Source of the DNA: Ehretia macrophylla
Lineage: Eukaryota; Streptophyta; Magnoliopsida; Boraginales; Ehretiaceae
Direction of reading: 5' to 3'
Assembly: GCA_037974665.1 (NCBI GenBank)
Contig: CM075769.1
Coordinates: 23,834,139-23,898,138, forward strand
DNA: 64,000 nt
The stretch's first letter is position 1, and each line of letters begins with the position of its first letter. Position numbers and translations under genes: made by a program. The notes below the pieces were generated by a model. The model saw nothing but the letters and a program-made list of their open reading frames with translations. It was not told the origin of the DNA and made no database searches. Below are positions 34,783 through 46,874 of this stretch, piece after piece.

Positions 34783-36120
34783 TGTGACGCCCGAGCCCGA
34801 GTGCATACATAATTAATTTATTTGCACATATGTGATTAAGTGTTGATATGTGATTACTTGTTTATTTAGTAAATTGCATTCATTTATTAGTTTACTTTAC
34901 ATATTCTTGAAAATAAGTAAACTATGTTTAATTAACTTATATAAAATAATTAACCTACTATTTTAGTATTTAAATTAAGTGGAATTGTTTTCCTCTATTC
35001 AATAGATTAATTTTCATTATTTAAAAATGAGCCCTGAGCTCGGGGTAAAAATTAAAGTATTTTATTTTTCGAATTTCGTATTTTTTCCTTAATATACACT
35101 TATTTTTGGGCATACGTTCATAAATTTTATGTGCATAGCATATCGGGAGTGTGAGTTATAAAAATATTTTAGGTACCGTATGAATAGTAAAAAACTAGTA
35201 TGCATTTTTGGGCCTTTTGTATTATAGCTATGTTTTGGACCATTTTTATTCAACCTAACATATTTTCCTAAACCAACCCAAGCCCAAACCCTTAACCTAA
35301 CCCATATATTTCTATTATACATATATATAGCAAAATTAAAAACAAGAAAAAAAGAACAAAAAGACCATCGACCAAAAGAAAAAGAAAGAAAAAAGAAAGC
35401 TAATCTAGGGTTTTGATCTTGTGTCTTCCAAGCTTGTTTGAGTAGGTTTGATCCATCACAAAGCTTCAACCTAGCTTGCTCAACTTGATTTTAGTGAGGG
35501 TTTTCAAAAAAATTGCATATTTATGTACGCATTGATTATGTATAATTATTAGTTAATGCTTAAATGTTGGTTATTTAGCTTAATCTTGCAATATTTATTG
35601 TTCTCCTAGCTAGTAGAGTAAACTTTTATGGTTATCGCATGTGTTTAGCTGGAGTTTGTAAAAGGTGTAATTGGAGAAGACAATGAATAGTATTTTTAGG
35701 CAAAGTTGGTGTTTGATGGTTATATGTTTGTTTCTATGCTATAATTGTGTGCCATAGGTGTTCTAGTAGCTAGATTAATGCCTAAAATGAATAAAACTTG
35801 CTTAGAACTTGGTATATTGAGTTGAATATAAAGGGGTGATTGTAGGTTATGGGTTAAATGCCTTGTTTAATGCTTAATTTAGGCACCATAAGTGTTGTTA
35901 AGATTAGAATTGTGTGTAAAATGGCTAAGATATGATTTGAACTTGGTGTGTGTGTGTATGAACCAAAGGGCCGAAAAGTGTGTGTATGTTTATTGTGTGT
36001 GTGTGTGTATATTTTTTCTTTATATGATTGTGTGTGTAGACTTGTGTGAGAGTGTGTGTAGAAGGTTAAGTGGTATTATAAGTAGAAGTATGCCTAGTAT
36101 GCTCAAAATTGTTAAGTGGT
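34783..36120 (+). repeat. Element C 3' LTR, cut short
   Basis: Starts TGTGACGCCCGAGCCCGAG and aligns with 21318-22303, then extends further. Its last part is GT-rich (35945-36060). It stops near 36120 where an E-family LTR fragment begins, so its 3' end and target duplication are lost. The candidate donor (AGTGAGGG near 35495) is conserved in place. Confidence 0.75.
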
Positions 36121-36615
36121 GGTGTTTTCTTGACTTTAAATGGATTTTCTTGATCACCAAAGTTCAAAACAATTATTCAACACCCAAGCTAGCTCAAGTA
36201 AATTATTTTTAGGTGACAAGAAGTTTTACAATCAAACAATTTCACCCGAGTTGGCTTAAAACTCGATTTTCGCAAAAGTCGGTGTAAAAACCCTAATAAA
36301 TTCTTAAGCCGATTTTAAAACCGTTTTCATCAAACACGGGTCTATTAGAGTCCGTGGACTAGGTCTAGAAGGGTTAAAAATACCAGTTTCAAAATTTTAG
36401 CGGACGTGTTTCGAAAATACTATTCACTGAAAATCGACGATAAAATTTCTGACTCCGTTTTTTATGAAAATTTCATGAATGAACATTTAGCATGTTCTAG
36501 GAGTATTGATATCAAAATTACCACATTCTAAGTCACATAGCACATAGATAGATTAATTCATGCAAAACGAGATAAGCACGCAAAACGAGATAAGATAGAA
36601 AAGTGGGGTTTCACA
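36121..36615 (-). repeat. Fragment of an E-family LTR
   Basis: About 495 bp closely matching 6812-7318 and the corresponding part of the E LTRs, ending GGGGTTTCACA at 36615. Only the sense-5' end of a minus-strand LTR is present. The junction with LTR C is abrupt. Confidence 0.85.
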
Positions 36616-37560
36616 CTGCATTTTATTCATTTTAGCCCTAGCACATTCCACTAAAGAGCTATGACTGCACTCTAGAACGGATACCGAATCCTAGAAGCCA
36701 GTCAAATGATGTTTGACCTTTATCTTTGACCTACTAAGTGAGAAGACCGAAATGTCCTTCTATGTAGAACCCGTAATCAATACTACGTCTTAACCTTGTA
36801 CTATCAACCTTTATTGATTACCTCTATACTTTGTGCCTGTAATCCTTCGATAATCATCATCTAAATATTATTTTTTTGATCCAGGGAGTGACCCACAAGT
36901 TTAATATCTAAATATAGTCCCAATTGACTATATTACTAAGTACTTAGATTCAAATGATTAATAGGATGTCACAAAGGGGTTATAACCCACCAATTAAGAT
37001 GGTATAAAACATCTTGACACACATGAATATGCCAACTAGTCACATCCATGTATCCAAAACACCGAGCTGTTGACCCATATCCATATAAGATCTCATCCAC
37101 AATGAATCAAAACACATGTGCTTAAGTTCATTGGTCATCCATATATGCTCAAGAACTCGAGCATTGATCTCTTTGCCGCTTGAGATGTTTCTGATCTCAT
37201 ACGAGTGATAGTACTTTTACCGAGATCATATCTATTATGGTCTAGTTCAATGCATTAATAAGAAAAAAGTCCAGAAAGCCCTTCCAATGACCAAGGTAGG
37301 TCACCCTCCAAATATAAGACTCTCTCATTATAAATTCAAACTTTAGTATTCGGTTTATGAACCTATAGTTAAGATTCAAACACCACGCACCTATGCCATT
37401 CACTTAAATCAAGGAGTCTTAGCATGCATATATAAAAAGAGTTAAGAGATGCATATGTATGATACACTGATTATTAATTCTTATAATATCCCTTCACTGG
37501 GATGTTTTAGTGCTAATTATTTTTAGGCCATATAGTAACCAACATTTTCTCATATTTTCC
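36616..37560. other. Unclassified stretch, possibly copia 5' region
   Basis: No gene is seen. Phrases such as GATCTCTTTGCCGCTTGAG and GATCTCATACGAGTGATAG suggest an old LTR or leader of the following copia relic, but no second copy exists in the window to prove it. Confidence 0.35.
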
Positions 37561-37561
37561 T

Positions 37562-38992
37562 GTGCACACGCCTTTTAATATTCACATTGTAAATAATACA
37601 CCATTATCAGTCACATATATTGGGAAGATTACCACTAATGCTATCACCTCTAGTAATGTTTTACTTGTGCCTAAACTTACTATGAACCTTATTTCTATCA
37701 GTCAAAGTTTTCATATTGTGTTTATTAATGACACTTGTATTGTGAAGGATCCTCAAACAAGGAAATTGTATGGGACCGGGTATAGATTTGGCAAGCTCTG
37801 CTATGACTAATCATTTCATCTTATTTTCCACTATGTTGCTGCATCTAGTCTAGCTCTTTGGCATGAATGCTTGGGATATCCTTCTATTCCTAAAATAAAA
37901 ACATTACTTTCTGATGGATTTTTAGGCCACATCACCAACTCTAAGATTTTTCATTGTTAGCATTGTGTTTTGGGGAAACAACATGTATTGACCTTTTCTT
38001 CCAGTACTATGAGAATTAAGGCAATTTTTTATGTTGTTCATAGTGATGTGTAGACTTCTAATGCACCTTCTTTAATTTGAACCAAGTATTATGTATTTTT
38101 TATTGAAGATTTTTTTCAGTACACGTGGTTATTTATCATGCATAATAAGTCCGATTTATACCAAATCTACAGTAGTTTTGCCAATATGATCTTGACCAAA
38201 ATTTCTAAACATATTAAAATTTTGTGGTTAGACTCAGGAGGTGAATATTGTTCTCATAAATTCCTGTACTTATTGAAATCGCATGGTATGACCCTTCAAC
38301 TATCATATCCCGACACTTTGCAACAAAATAGTGTGTCTAAACAAAATATCGACATCTACTTGAATCCACTCGTACTCTTCTCATTTCTTCTAATCTTGCT
38401 CTCACTTATTGGGGAGAATCGTTGCTTACTCTTGTATATCTCATCAATCGCACGCCCACTCTATTGCTTCAAAATAAAACCTCATATGAACATATCCATA
38501 ATGCTCCTCCTACATGCTCTCACTTATGAAAATTTGGCTTTACATGTTTTGTTCTTCTTTCACCTTTTGAGCGCACTAAATTATTTGCTCTCACACAACT
38601 TTGTGTCTTTATTGGTTGTAGGGTAGAACGAAAAGGATACAAATGCTACAATCCTATTAGTCATCGTAGTCAAATTTCACGAAATGTGATTTTATGGGAA
38701 ACAATCCCTTTTATGGACCTTCCTTGAAATTCTCTTACTCATACTATCTTTGTTGATCCTTTTACCTATCCTTATTTACTTCCTAGTGATGACTCTTTAT
38801 CAGTTCCTGAATCTAGTCCTTCATCTTTGCCATTGTCAATGCGTCCATCCCAATGCAACTATTCCATGGGCATTATCACTATTGAAAAACTTCAATTCTA
38901 CCAAGAGTTTCCCGAGTTACTTTTTCTCTCTCTTGTTGTTTCTGCTAGAGCCGCAAACTATGATATCCATGGTTGAATTAACAATACAATAT
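37562..38992 (+). pseudogene. Ty1/copia relic II (protease-side and integrase regions)
   Basis: Translated pieces match copia polyproteins in order. The region after protease (ITSSNVLLVPKLTMNLISISQ) is followed by the GAG-pre-integrase part (LALWHECLGYPSIPKI, then a zinc-binding remnant ending LGKQHV) at 37850-37995. The integrase core (KILWLDSGGEYCSHKFLYLL) follows near 38100-38540, then the segment after integrase that describes a chromatin-side linker. RT is not recognisable. It is a fossil with several interruptions; the piece is unrelated to copia relic I at close range. Confidence 0.75.
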
Positions 38993-39731
38993 TGTCACCC
39001 CCTAACCATATACAGAGAAAAGGCACATCCAGAGATCCATTCTCTGGATTCTAAATGACTCGTAAACAAATAAATATCAAAAGACCAGGTTTTAGGTTCG
39101 ACTAATGTTTATTTATCATGCCCAAGGCAAAACGAATATCCAACTAAATTTAAACTTGACATACATGAGATTTTCAACTGCAAATGCCCACATAATTCTT
39201 TTCATTATTTCTATCTCCTCAGTTGTCCTCGACAATGACCTGAGACAAAATTACTCTACATCTCAAAAGGAATGCTCCTTTTCTTGGAGCCTTGTATGTC
39301 AAATATGACTTATATCTTCTCCAAAAGTGAACTATGAAACAAAACTATTGCATCCTCGCAAAAGCTCAATGTCCAAGATATAGTTCGTTTGTTTAAATAT
39401 CTTCAATTTTGGATCCAAGAAGACATCTAGACCCTAATAGTATCTCAACACTTGTAACCAAGTGTGCTCCTCAATAATCTTATTTGTTCTCTTCACATAC
39501 AGGGCTCACTAACATTTTGATCAAAACCTTAGATGAATTTGATCAAATCCAATCTTCCAGTACCCTGGATGTTAGGTTACGTCCAAATAAATGGATCCCT
39601 TAAGCTAACAGACAATATGTTCTTGAACCCAATAGTATACCTTACAAACCTGTCAAGACTTCTCCCGTAGAAAACTATCTTAACATCTACTTATCATATC
39701 TGGCAATCAAGATGACTGCCAATGTGAAAGA
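38993..39731. other. Unclassified stretch, possible LTR relic (left of element E)
   Basis: Starts with TGTCACCCCCTAACC, which looks like the end of a minus-strand gypsy LTR, but no partner end was found. No gene is seen. It continues after element E at 49588. Confidence 0.3.
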
Positions 39732-39736
39732 GTGTT

Positions 39737-42149
39737 TGTCACGCCCCAACTCGACCCCTCCTACGATCAGTCAGGACGCAACGGAATTTCGGCAGTATAA
39801 CGACAGTAAATAGGATACCGAGGTTCTAAACCAACCTCATTAAACATCATACATCCAGCAACTCCTCAATTCAAACAACAACATACAACACAACCATATT
39901 ATACAATAAACCATCCTCGTTATACGCCTCCGTTCCAACATAACATACAATACCTCAACCTTATCATACATTTCAAAAATAAGTTGAGACACAACTACAA
40001 CTTAACCATAGACAAAAGAAAGCCACTAAGTTAACATCGTTTGGATTATCATCTTTCAACATCTATTACAATAAGAACCATAAAGCATATAAAAGTCTAT
40101 TAAGCTAATATACATGACACTAAACAACATATAATCATGGATAAGACTCAGGAACATATGACTCGTCCACGTAAGGCACATTTTCCTCCTCAGGAGGCAC
40201 GTACCCGTAATCCGGCTCTGCAACACCTGTAAGCATGCAATAATAGAGAGTGAGCTTATATACATAAGCCCAGTGAGGATCCGATAGATCTCGACAGTAT
40301 TCACTACGCTCCTTAGATTTAGTCCTTTGAGCAAGTAAACACACAACAACATAAATAATGCTATCATCACATAACTATATAACCAATCGATAAAGGATAC
40401 TCTATTTGGTGTAGCTCCAAACGCCATCACGATCTCAACCGTTCTTCTTATAACTCCCCATTACTCACGCACCCGAGGTACCTCACTAGCCCCTCCCTCC
40501 ATGACACCTCCGTCTTGCGAGCTGGGGGTAGCCTATGGCAGTCATACCGTTATCAACCCGACAGCCCAACGCTGCCCGAGAGGTAGCACACACATACCAA
40601 GACTCCATAATCATCAATCATCAATCAATCATCAATCAATCAATTGGGAGATTAGCAACGAAAGTGCCCGATTCCCGAACTCAATAATAATCAATCAATA
40701 ACATCAATATAACATCAATATTTAATTAAACAACAAACAACGAAGTTAGATGACAAAGTAGGCCATCTAACCGAACATGCATAATAAACATAATTAAACT
40801 CTAAATTACTCATCAACAACTCACCATTCAACACTCGAACACTACCCAACCATCTAAAGGCATCGTTCAAGAAATTAAAGAATGACAACCTAAACTTCTA
40901 AAATTCATAACTTACAATCTACAAATCCAAACATTGCCAAATCAGTTTCTATCACTCACCCATTCAACCTACTATATTAGCCCTCTCAGAAATCCACCAT
41001 AACACCTCCAAATCATGCCCGATAACCCTAAAACCCTAGGATGTCATGGCTGGATTTTCCGGATTTTCACACGAACAATGTAATCGAAAATTCGGCATTA
41101 CAACAGCGCTAACACGTAATTATCAAGTATTTAAAAATTGACGGCAATCGATTTCGATCAACACAACTCATTTAATTCAACTTTGAACATTTTAATCAAA
41201 ATTAAATACCCGGAAAATAAAAATTATACTACATCCGACAGAAATTCGTAGTATTAGCATATAACGATCCCTAGCATGCAAGGAGAAATAATCTATCATC
41301 AGATTTCAATTCTAACGGTTAAATTTTCATTTATGAGCAAAAGTATAAAAATGATATTTTGAGATCTAGAATTTTTCTCTCACCTTTGATGCGATACAAG
41401 CCTAGGAATGCGTGCTATGCGTGCCCAACAAGCAGAATCCAAGTCGGTGCGAAGTTCTACGGACAAAAACCAAGTTTTTCTTTGAAAAATTTGATTGAAA
41501 AGCTTTGAAAATCTCTTTCTTTTTCTCTCTTCTTTCTATCGGCCTTGTGTGTGTTTGTGGTGGTGTTTTGTGTTGTGTTGAGTGTGTGTTGATGACATTA
41601 GCTTATAAGGTCAATAATTTAATAAAGTCAAAGTTAATTTAAATTGATATTTTTGTGTTTTCTTGACTTTAAACTGATTTTATTGCTCACCAAGGCTCAA
41701 AATAATTATGCAACCCCCAAGATATCTCAAGTGGATTATTTTTAGGTGACAAGAAGTTTTACAATCAAACAATTTCACCCGAGTCGGCTTAAACTCGATT
41801 TTCGCAAAAGTCGGTGTAAAAACCCTAATAAATTCTTAAGCCGATTTTAAAACCGTTTTCATCAAACACAGGTCTATTAAAGTCTGTTGACTAGGTCTAG
41901 AAGGGTTAAAAAGACCAGTTTCAAAATTTTAGCGGACGTGTTTCAAAAACACTATTCACTAAAAATCGACGATAAAATTTCTGACTCCGTTTTTGATGAA
42001 AATTTCATGAATGCACATTTAGCACGTATTAGGAGTATTGACATCAAAATTATAACTTTCTAGGTCCTATAGCATATAAACAGATCATATGCACGCAAAA
42101 CGAGGTATAGCACGTAAAACGAGATAAGCAGGAAAAGTGGGGTTTCACA
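39737..42149 (-). repeat. Element E 3' LTR
   Basis: 2413 bp, TGTGAAACCCC to GGGGCGTGACA in the element's sense. It contains, in sense order, a candidate donor (GGTGAG near 41380), a GATT/ATCA-rich short-repeat patch (40610-40645), module H1 (40505-40600), an acceptor (TACAG, 40227-40231) and the conserved short frame at 40135-40226. Confidence 0.95.
40135..40226 (-). other. Conserved short reading frame in element E 3' LTR
   Basis: After TTACAG, the frame encodes VAEPDYGYVPPEEENV and PYVDESYVPESYP before a stop. In unspliced sequence the same frame is open for 69 codons. It is acidic and proline/tyrosine-rich, with no known domain recognised. It lies in the LTR, outside gag and pol. Confidence 0.4.
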
Positions 42150-42166
42150 TTCTCCCCTCCTTATAG
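42150..42166 (-). other. Element E polypurine tract
   Basis: In the sense direction AAGGAGGGGAGAA directly precedes TGTGAAACCCC of the 3' LTR. The same bases encode the RRGE end of pol. Confidence 0.85.
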
Positions 42167-42200
42167 AAATTTCGTCCTTGAAATTCTTACTTGATGTACG

Positions 42201-42344
42201 GAATAGATCTGGGTATTGCTGCTGCATCTGATCTCGTCTCTCCCACGTAGCTTCCTCAATGCCGTGATGCTTCCACAACACCTTAACCATCGGAATCCTC
42301 TTCGACCTCAACTCTCGGTCCATCTGATCTAGAATACGAATCGG
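42201..42344 (-). other. Element E chromodomain
   Basis: RILDQMDRELRSKRIPMVK, then VLWKHHGIEEATWERRDQ and YPDLF form a chromodomain of the type carried at the integrase end of chromoviruses, thought to steer insertion to heterochromatin. Confidence 0.85.
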
Positions 42345-42689
42345 ACGCTCGACATAAGTCAAATTCTCTCGAAGCTGTAACGGCTCTGGCTCAAGAATAT
42401 GAGAAGGATCCGGATTATATTTCCGCAAATTAGACACGTGAAATACATCGTGGACATTAGAGAAGTTCTCCGGTAAAGCCAACTGATATGCCAACTTACC
42501 AACCCTACCAGTAATCTCAAACGGCCCAACAAATCTCGAACTCAGCTTTCCACCTTTACCATAACGAGCAAACCCCTTTCGAGGAGACAATCTCAAGAAA
42601 ACCCGATCTCCAACTGCAAACTCCAAGTCTCGACGACGCTTATCAGCATAACTCTTGAATCTACTCTGCGCCGTAAGCATTCTCTGCCT

Positions 42690-43460
42690 GATCAACTGAA
42701 CATTCTCAATCTTCTCAAGAAGTTCTGGCATAATAGTCGGATCAACAGTCTTCATCTCTCCTACCTCGTCCCAATATAAAGGTGAACGGCACTTACAACC
42801 GTAAAGAGCTGCGAAAGGTGCCATCCCAATAGTAGCTTGATAACTATTGTTATAGGCAAACTCGACAAGTGGTAGATGTTTCTCCCAGTTCTTCCCGAAG
42901 TCCAGAACACAAGCCCTAAGCATATCTTCCAGAATCTGAATAGTCCGCTCAGACTGACCGTCGGTCTGTGGATGATACGCGGTATTGAAGTTCAACTGAG
43001 TACCTAAGGTCTCTTGAAGTTTTTCCCACAAACGAGAAGTAAATCGAGGATCTCGATCAGAGACAATACTAGAGGGAATACCGTGAAGTCTAACAATCTG
43101 ATCCAGATAGAGGTCCGTCAACTTTGTAACCTCATCTCCCATCTTCATCGAGATAAAATGAGCTGTCTTCGTCAAACGATCCACGACAACCCAAACTGCA
43201 TCATTACCCCTCGGTGATCTAGGCAATCCAGTGACGAAGTCCATCGTAATATGCTCCCATTTCCACTCTGGTATAGCCAACGGTTGAAGCAAACCTGCAG
43301 GTCGTTGATGCTCGGCTTTCACTCTCTGACAAGTCAAACATCTAGACACAAACTGAGCAACCTCCCTCTTCATGTTGTTCCACCAGTAATGTTACTTCAA
43401 ACCCCGATACATCTTGGTTCCACCGGGATGAATAGTATATTTAGAATTATGAGCTTTCTC
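42690..43460 (-). other. Element E integrase
   Basis: An HHCC zinc region (HPGGTKM and CLTCQRVKAEHQ) is followed by the DDE core: ITMDFVTGLPRS, IVSDRDPRFTS and HPQTDGQSERTIQ. The C-terminal GPFEI-type module follows toward the chromodomain. Confidence 0.95.
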
Positions 43461-43804
43461 CAGAATACCTCGCCTCAAGCCCGGTTCATCGGGAACACAA
43501 ACCCTGTTCTGAAACCGAAGAATACCGTCCTCATGCAGTTTGAAGTCAGACTGATCACCCGTGATCTGATCCTTGATCTTCTGAAGTTTAACATCAAGCT
43601 GCTGAGCTTCCCTGATCTGAGACAATAATAAAGGCTGAATACGGAGATGTGAACACATCACCCCAACCTGAGTCAACTCTGGTCTCCAATAACTAAACTC
43701 CTCAAGAACCTCCCACTTCTTGACAGCCAAACAAGAAATACTAGCCTTCTGGCTGAGAGCATCTGCCACAACATTTGCCTTTCCAGGCAGATAATTGATA
43801 GAAC

Positions 43805-44140
43805 AATTATAATCTCCAAGAAGCTCCATCCACCTCCGCTGGCGCATATTTAACTCCTTCTGTGAGAACATGTACTTTAGACTCTTATGATCAGTGAAAA
43901 TTTCAAACTTACTTCCCCACAGATAATGACGCCACTTCTTGAGTGCAAAGAAAACTGCTGCCAACTCAAGATCATGAGTCGGATAATTTTCTTCATAAGG
44001 CTTCAACTTTCGAGAAGCATAGGCAATAACTCGGCCATCCTGCATAAGAACACATGCCAAGCCCTCCTTGGATGCATCACTGTAAATGACCATATTATCG
44101 GTCCCCTCTGGTAGAGCAAGTACTGGAGCGGTAGTTAACC
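43805..44140 (-). other. Element E RNase H domain
   Basis: [17 protein letters not shown], then [20 protein letters not shown] and [14 protein letters not shown] show the conserved acidic residues of gypsy RNase H. Confidence 0.93.
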
Positions 44141-44405
44141 TCTTTTTCAACTCCTGAAACCCACTTTCACACTTCTCATCCCAATTAAAGATAGTCCGTT
44201 TCTGAGTCAACTTAGATAGTGGCCCCGCAATCTTCGAGAAGTCCTTGACAAACCTACGGTAATCACCCGCCAAGCCAAGAATGCTACGGACATCAGTAAC
44301 ACTCTCTGGCCGCTTCCAAGACATCACCGATTCAATCTTAGTGGGATCTACGGAAATACCGCTCTGTGTAATAACATGGCCAAGAAAAGAAATCTGTTGC
44401 AGCCA

Positions 44406-44950
44406 AAATTCACATTTGCTGAACTTGGCAAACAACTGATGCTCCTGCAACTTCTCTAATACAAGCCGTAGATGTTGCTCGTGCTCCGATTCAGATTTAG
44501 AATAGACCAAGATATCATCAATAAAAATCACCACGAACTGGTCCAAGTACGGCTGAAAGACTCGATGCATCAAATCCATGAATGCTGCCGGTGCATTAGT
44601 CAAACCAAAGGGCATAACAACAAACTCATAATGCCCATACCGAGTCCTGAAGGCAGACTTCGGAACATCCTCCGTACGAATCCGAAGCTGATAATACCCC
44701 TGCCTCAAATCAAATTTAGAATAGACTTTGGCTCCCTGAAGTTGATCAAACAACTCATCAATCAGTGGCAAAGGATATTTATTCTTGATGGTTACCTGAT
44801 TCAAACCACGGTAATCAATACACAATCTCAAAGTACCATCCTTCTTCTTCACAAATAAGACTGGAGCTCCCCAAGGTGAAGAACTCTGCTGAATGAATCC
44901 TTTCTTCAATAACTCCTGTAACTGAGTCTTCAACTCCTTCAACTCAGCTG
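44406..44950 (-). other. Element E reverse transcriptase domain
   Basis: Conserved RT blocks in order: [59 protein letters not shown] and the catalytic [12 protein letters not shown] with Asp-Asp near 44514-44519. Confidence 0.97.
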
Positions 44951-45245
44951 GTGCCATCCGGTACGCCGATTTAGAAATAGGTTGAGTACCGGGAACAAGA
45001 TTAATCACAAACTCTATATCCCTTTCTGGCGGCAATCCTGGCAACTCCTCGGGAAATACATTAGGATATTCCCGGATAATAGGGACTTCCTCTAGCTGTA
45101 GCTTATCAGATGGCTTGTTGATCAAATAAGCTAGATAACCCGAACACCCCTTACTCACCAACTTAACGGCTTTAGTTGCTGAGATAACAAAACTCGTCTT
45201 AGCACCCCGGTTACCCGCTACCTCTACTACTGGCTGATCTGGCAA

Positions 45246-45580
45246 ACGAAACTGTACTACCTTGGTTCTACAGTTCAGCTGGGCATCATACTTAGAAAGC
45301 CAATCCATACCCAGAATAACATCATACCCCCGGATAGGAAATAAAATAAGGTCCGAAGGAAAATTATGCCCCTTAACATGTATTATACAATCCTTACATA
45401 CTAAGCCAGTAATATACTTATCAGTCAAAGAGGTACTAATCTCAACCACATAAGGTAATCTTTCAGGTTGCAATTTAACACGTTGCACACAAGCAGGAGT
45501 AATGAAAGAATGCGTAGCACCAGAATCAATCAACACTTTAACAAGTTGATCAAGTATAAGGAAGTTACCTTCCACAACTG
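45246..45580 (-). other. Element E aspartic protease domain
   Basis: The active-site motif [12 protein letters not shown] places the catalytic Asp near 45525. A second conserved block, [10 protein letters not shown], follows about 70 residues later, as is usual in gypsy proteases. Confidence 0.92.
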
Positions 45581-45706
45581 CAGTCTCCTCAGGCATCTCC
45601 TCCATATCAACTGCGTAAGCCCGAGCCTGAACCCGCTGCTGCTGTGGTACACTGCCTGTAGGCCTACCCTGGTAACGCTGAGTCGCTGCCCGACCCTCAG
45701 TCCTCG

Positions 45707-45818
45707 CATATCTAGGACAATCATTCGCCCTATGCTCGATGCTACCACAACCCAAACATGTCCCTGCCTTTACCCTGCAGTCGGACTCCACATGCCCTGG
45801 GCGCTTGCAGTAATTACA
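45707..45818 (-). other. Element E gag zinc knuckles
   Basis: Two CX2CX4HX4C knuckles: [14 protein letters not shown] and [14 protein letters not shown], typical RNA-binding knuckles of gag. Confidence 0.95.
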
Positions 45819-46127
45819 CTGCGATGATGTGGCACTAACACTGCCCCTAGAAGAACCAGAAGCTGATGAAGCAGCTGATACAGCCTGCTGCTGAGGTCTC
45901 ACCACACTAGGCCTGTACTGACCCTGAGATTGGGCTGGCCTATACTGAGTCTGAACCTGATATGGCCTCTGCTGAAACTGAGGCCGATAGTAACTCTGCT
46001 GACCCTGTGGCCTATAAGAACCCTGCTGGGCTGGTGGCCTGTATACAACCTGCTGTACTGGAGGCCTATATATAACCTGCTGGCCCTGTGGCTGATACGG
46101 CCTCTTACTAGGCTGACTGGAGACAAT

Positions 46128-46874
46128 CTAATCCCCTTTCCTCTTCTCTAACCTAGAAGCTGCATCAAAAGCCTCAGTGAAGATATCATAGCGATTCAGA
46201 GCCATTGCATCCTGAATCTCAGGCCTCAATCCCAACATAAATCTACGGGTCTTCCTCTCCTCCACAGCTACAAACTCCGGTGCATACTGGGACAACCTAG
46301 TGAATGTAGCCTCATACTGAGCCACAGTAGAATCCCCATGTACCAAAGACAAGAACTCAGCCTCTCTCATCTCTCGTGCAACCCTCGGGACATACTTATC
46401 CCTAAAAGCAGTCATAAAGGTATCCCAAATATACGGAACACCCCGGGTCTCCCAACTGGCTCTCACAGTGCGCCACCATTCCTCGGCCTCATCATCAAGC
46501 AAATAGAAAGCACAAGTCACCTTCTTCTCATCAGTGTACCCGAGAGAATCAAAAATTTTCTCTAACTTACTAATCCACGACTCGGCCTTCCTATCATCAG
46601 GCTCTCCCTGAAATCTAGGAGGATAGTACCCTAGAAACTCCTTCATAGTACCTCGACCGTGATTACTTCCCTGTACATTCTGTATCTGAGCCTGCAACGC
46701 CTGAGTCTGAACAGCCTGACCTGCTAACAACTGGGCCTGCCCGGCCATCAAATCTGCAATCCGATCCATTGCTGACCCTAACCTGACATCACCCCTATCA
46801 CTGCCCTGTGCCACATTACCAGGAACCTCATCTACAATCTCGGGTCTACCACGAGTCCTCGGTCTACCGGCCAT
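46128..46874 (-). other. Element E gag core
   Basis: Retrotransposon gag domain: RFQGEPDDRKAESWISKLEK, then AFYLLDDEAEEWWRTV, RDKYVPRVAREMREAEFL, YEATFTRLSQYAPEF and FMLGLRPEIQ. The same blocks are seen in element C gag. It forms the cytoplasmic particle shell. Confidence 0.92.

Larger units (their letters stand above)
21318..36120 (+). mobile_element. Element C: gag-only Ty3/gypsy LTR retrotransposon with nested insertions
   Basis: The left LTR (21318-22303 and about 26621-27043) and right LTR (34783 to about 36120) begin with homologous sequence (GAGTGCATGCATAATTCATT versus GAGTGCATACATAATTAATT). Between them are a degenerate primer site at 27046, a gag gene and, directly after the gag zinc knuckles, a polypurine tract. 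No pol is found. This layout matches the TR-GAG class of non-autonomous plant elements. A reverse-strand LTR sits in the left LTR, and element D splits gag. The right LTR is cut short, so no target duplication can be shown. It is a broken fossil. Confidence 0.75.
42060..46874 (-). pseudogene. Element E gag-pol region
   Basis: One gag-pol coding region on the minus strand, starting at ATG 46872-46874 (MAGRPRTRGRPE) rather than at the in-frame ATG 18 codons upstream, because gag proteins of this clade start close to this motif. The order is gag core, zinc knuckles, protease, RT, RNase H, integrase, chromodomain. It would make the particle protein and the enzymes that copy the RNA into DNA and insert it. 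The last about 30 codons of the frame lie inside the 3' LTR. It is close to whole, with about two interruptions in total. Confidence 0.9.

Noticed and set aside
35089-35469. 126-codon open frame on the minus strand
   Set aside because: Antisense to the element C LTR and made of low-complexity aromatic residues from A-rich sense sequence.
41020-41040. Telomere-like CCCTAAA words
   Set aside because: Only one or two units (AACCCTAAAACCCTAGG) inside the E-family LTR; not an array.
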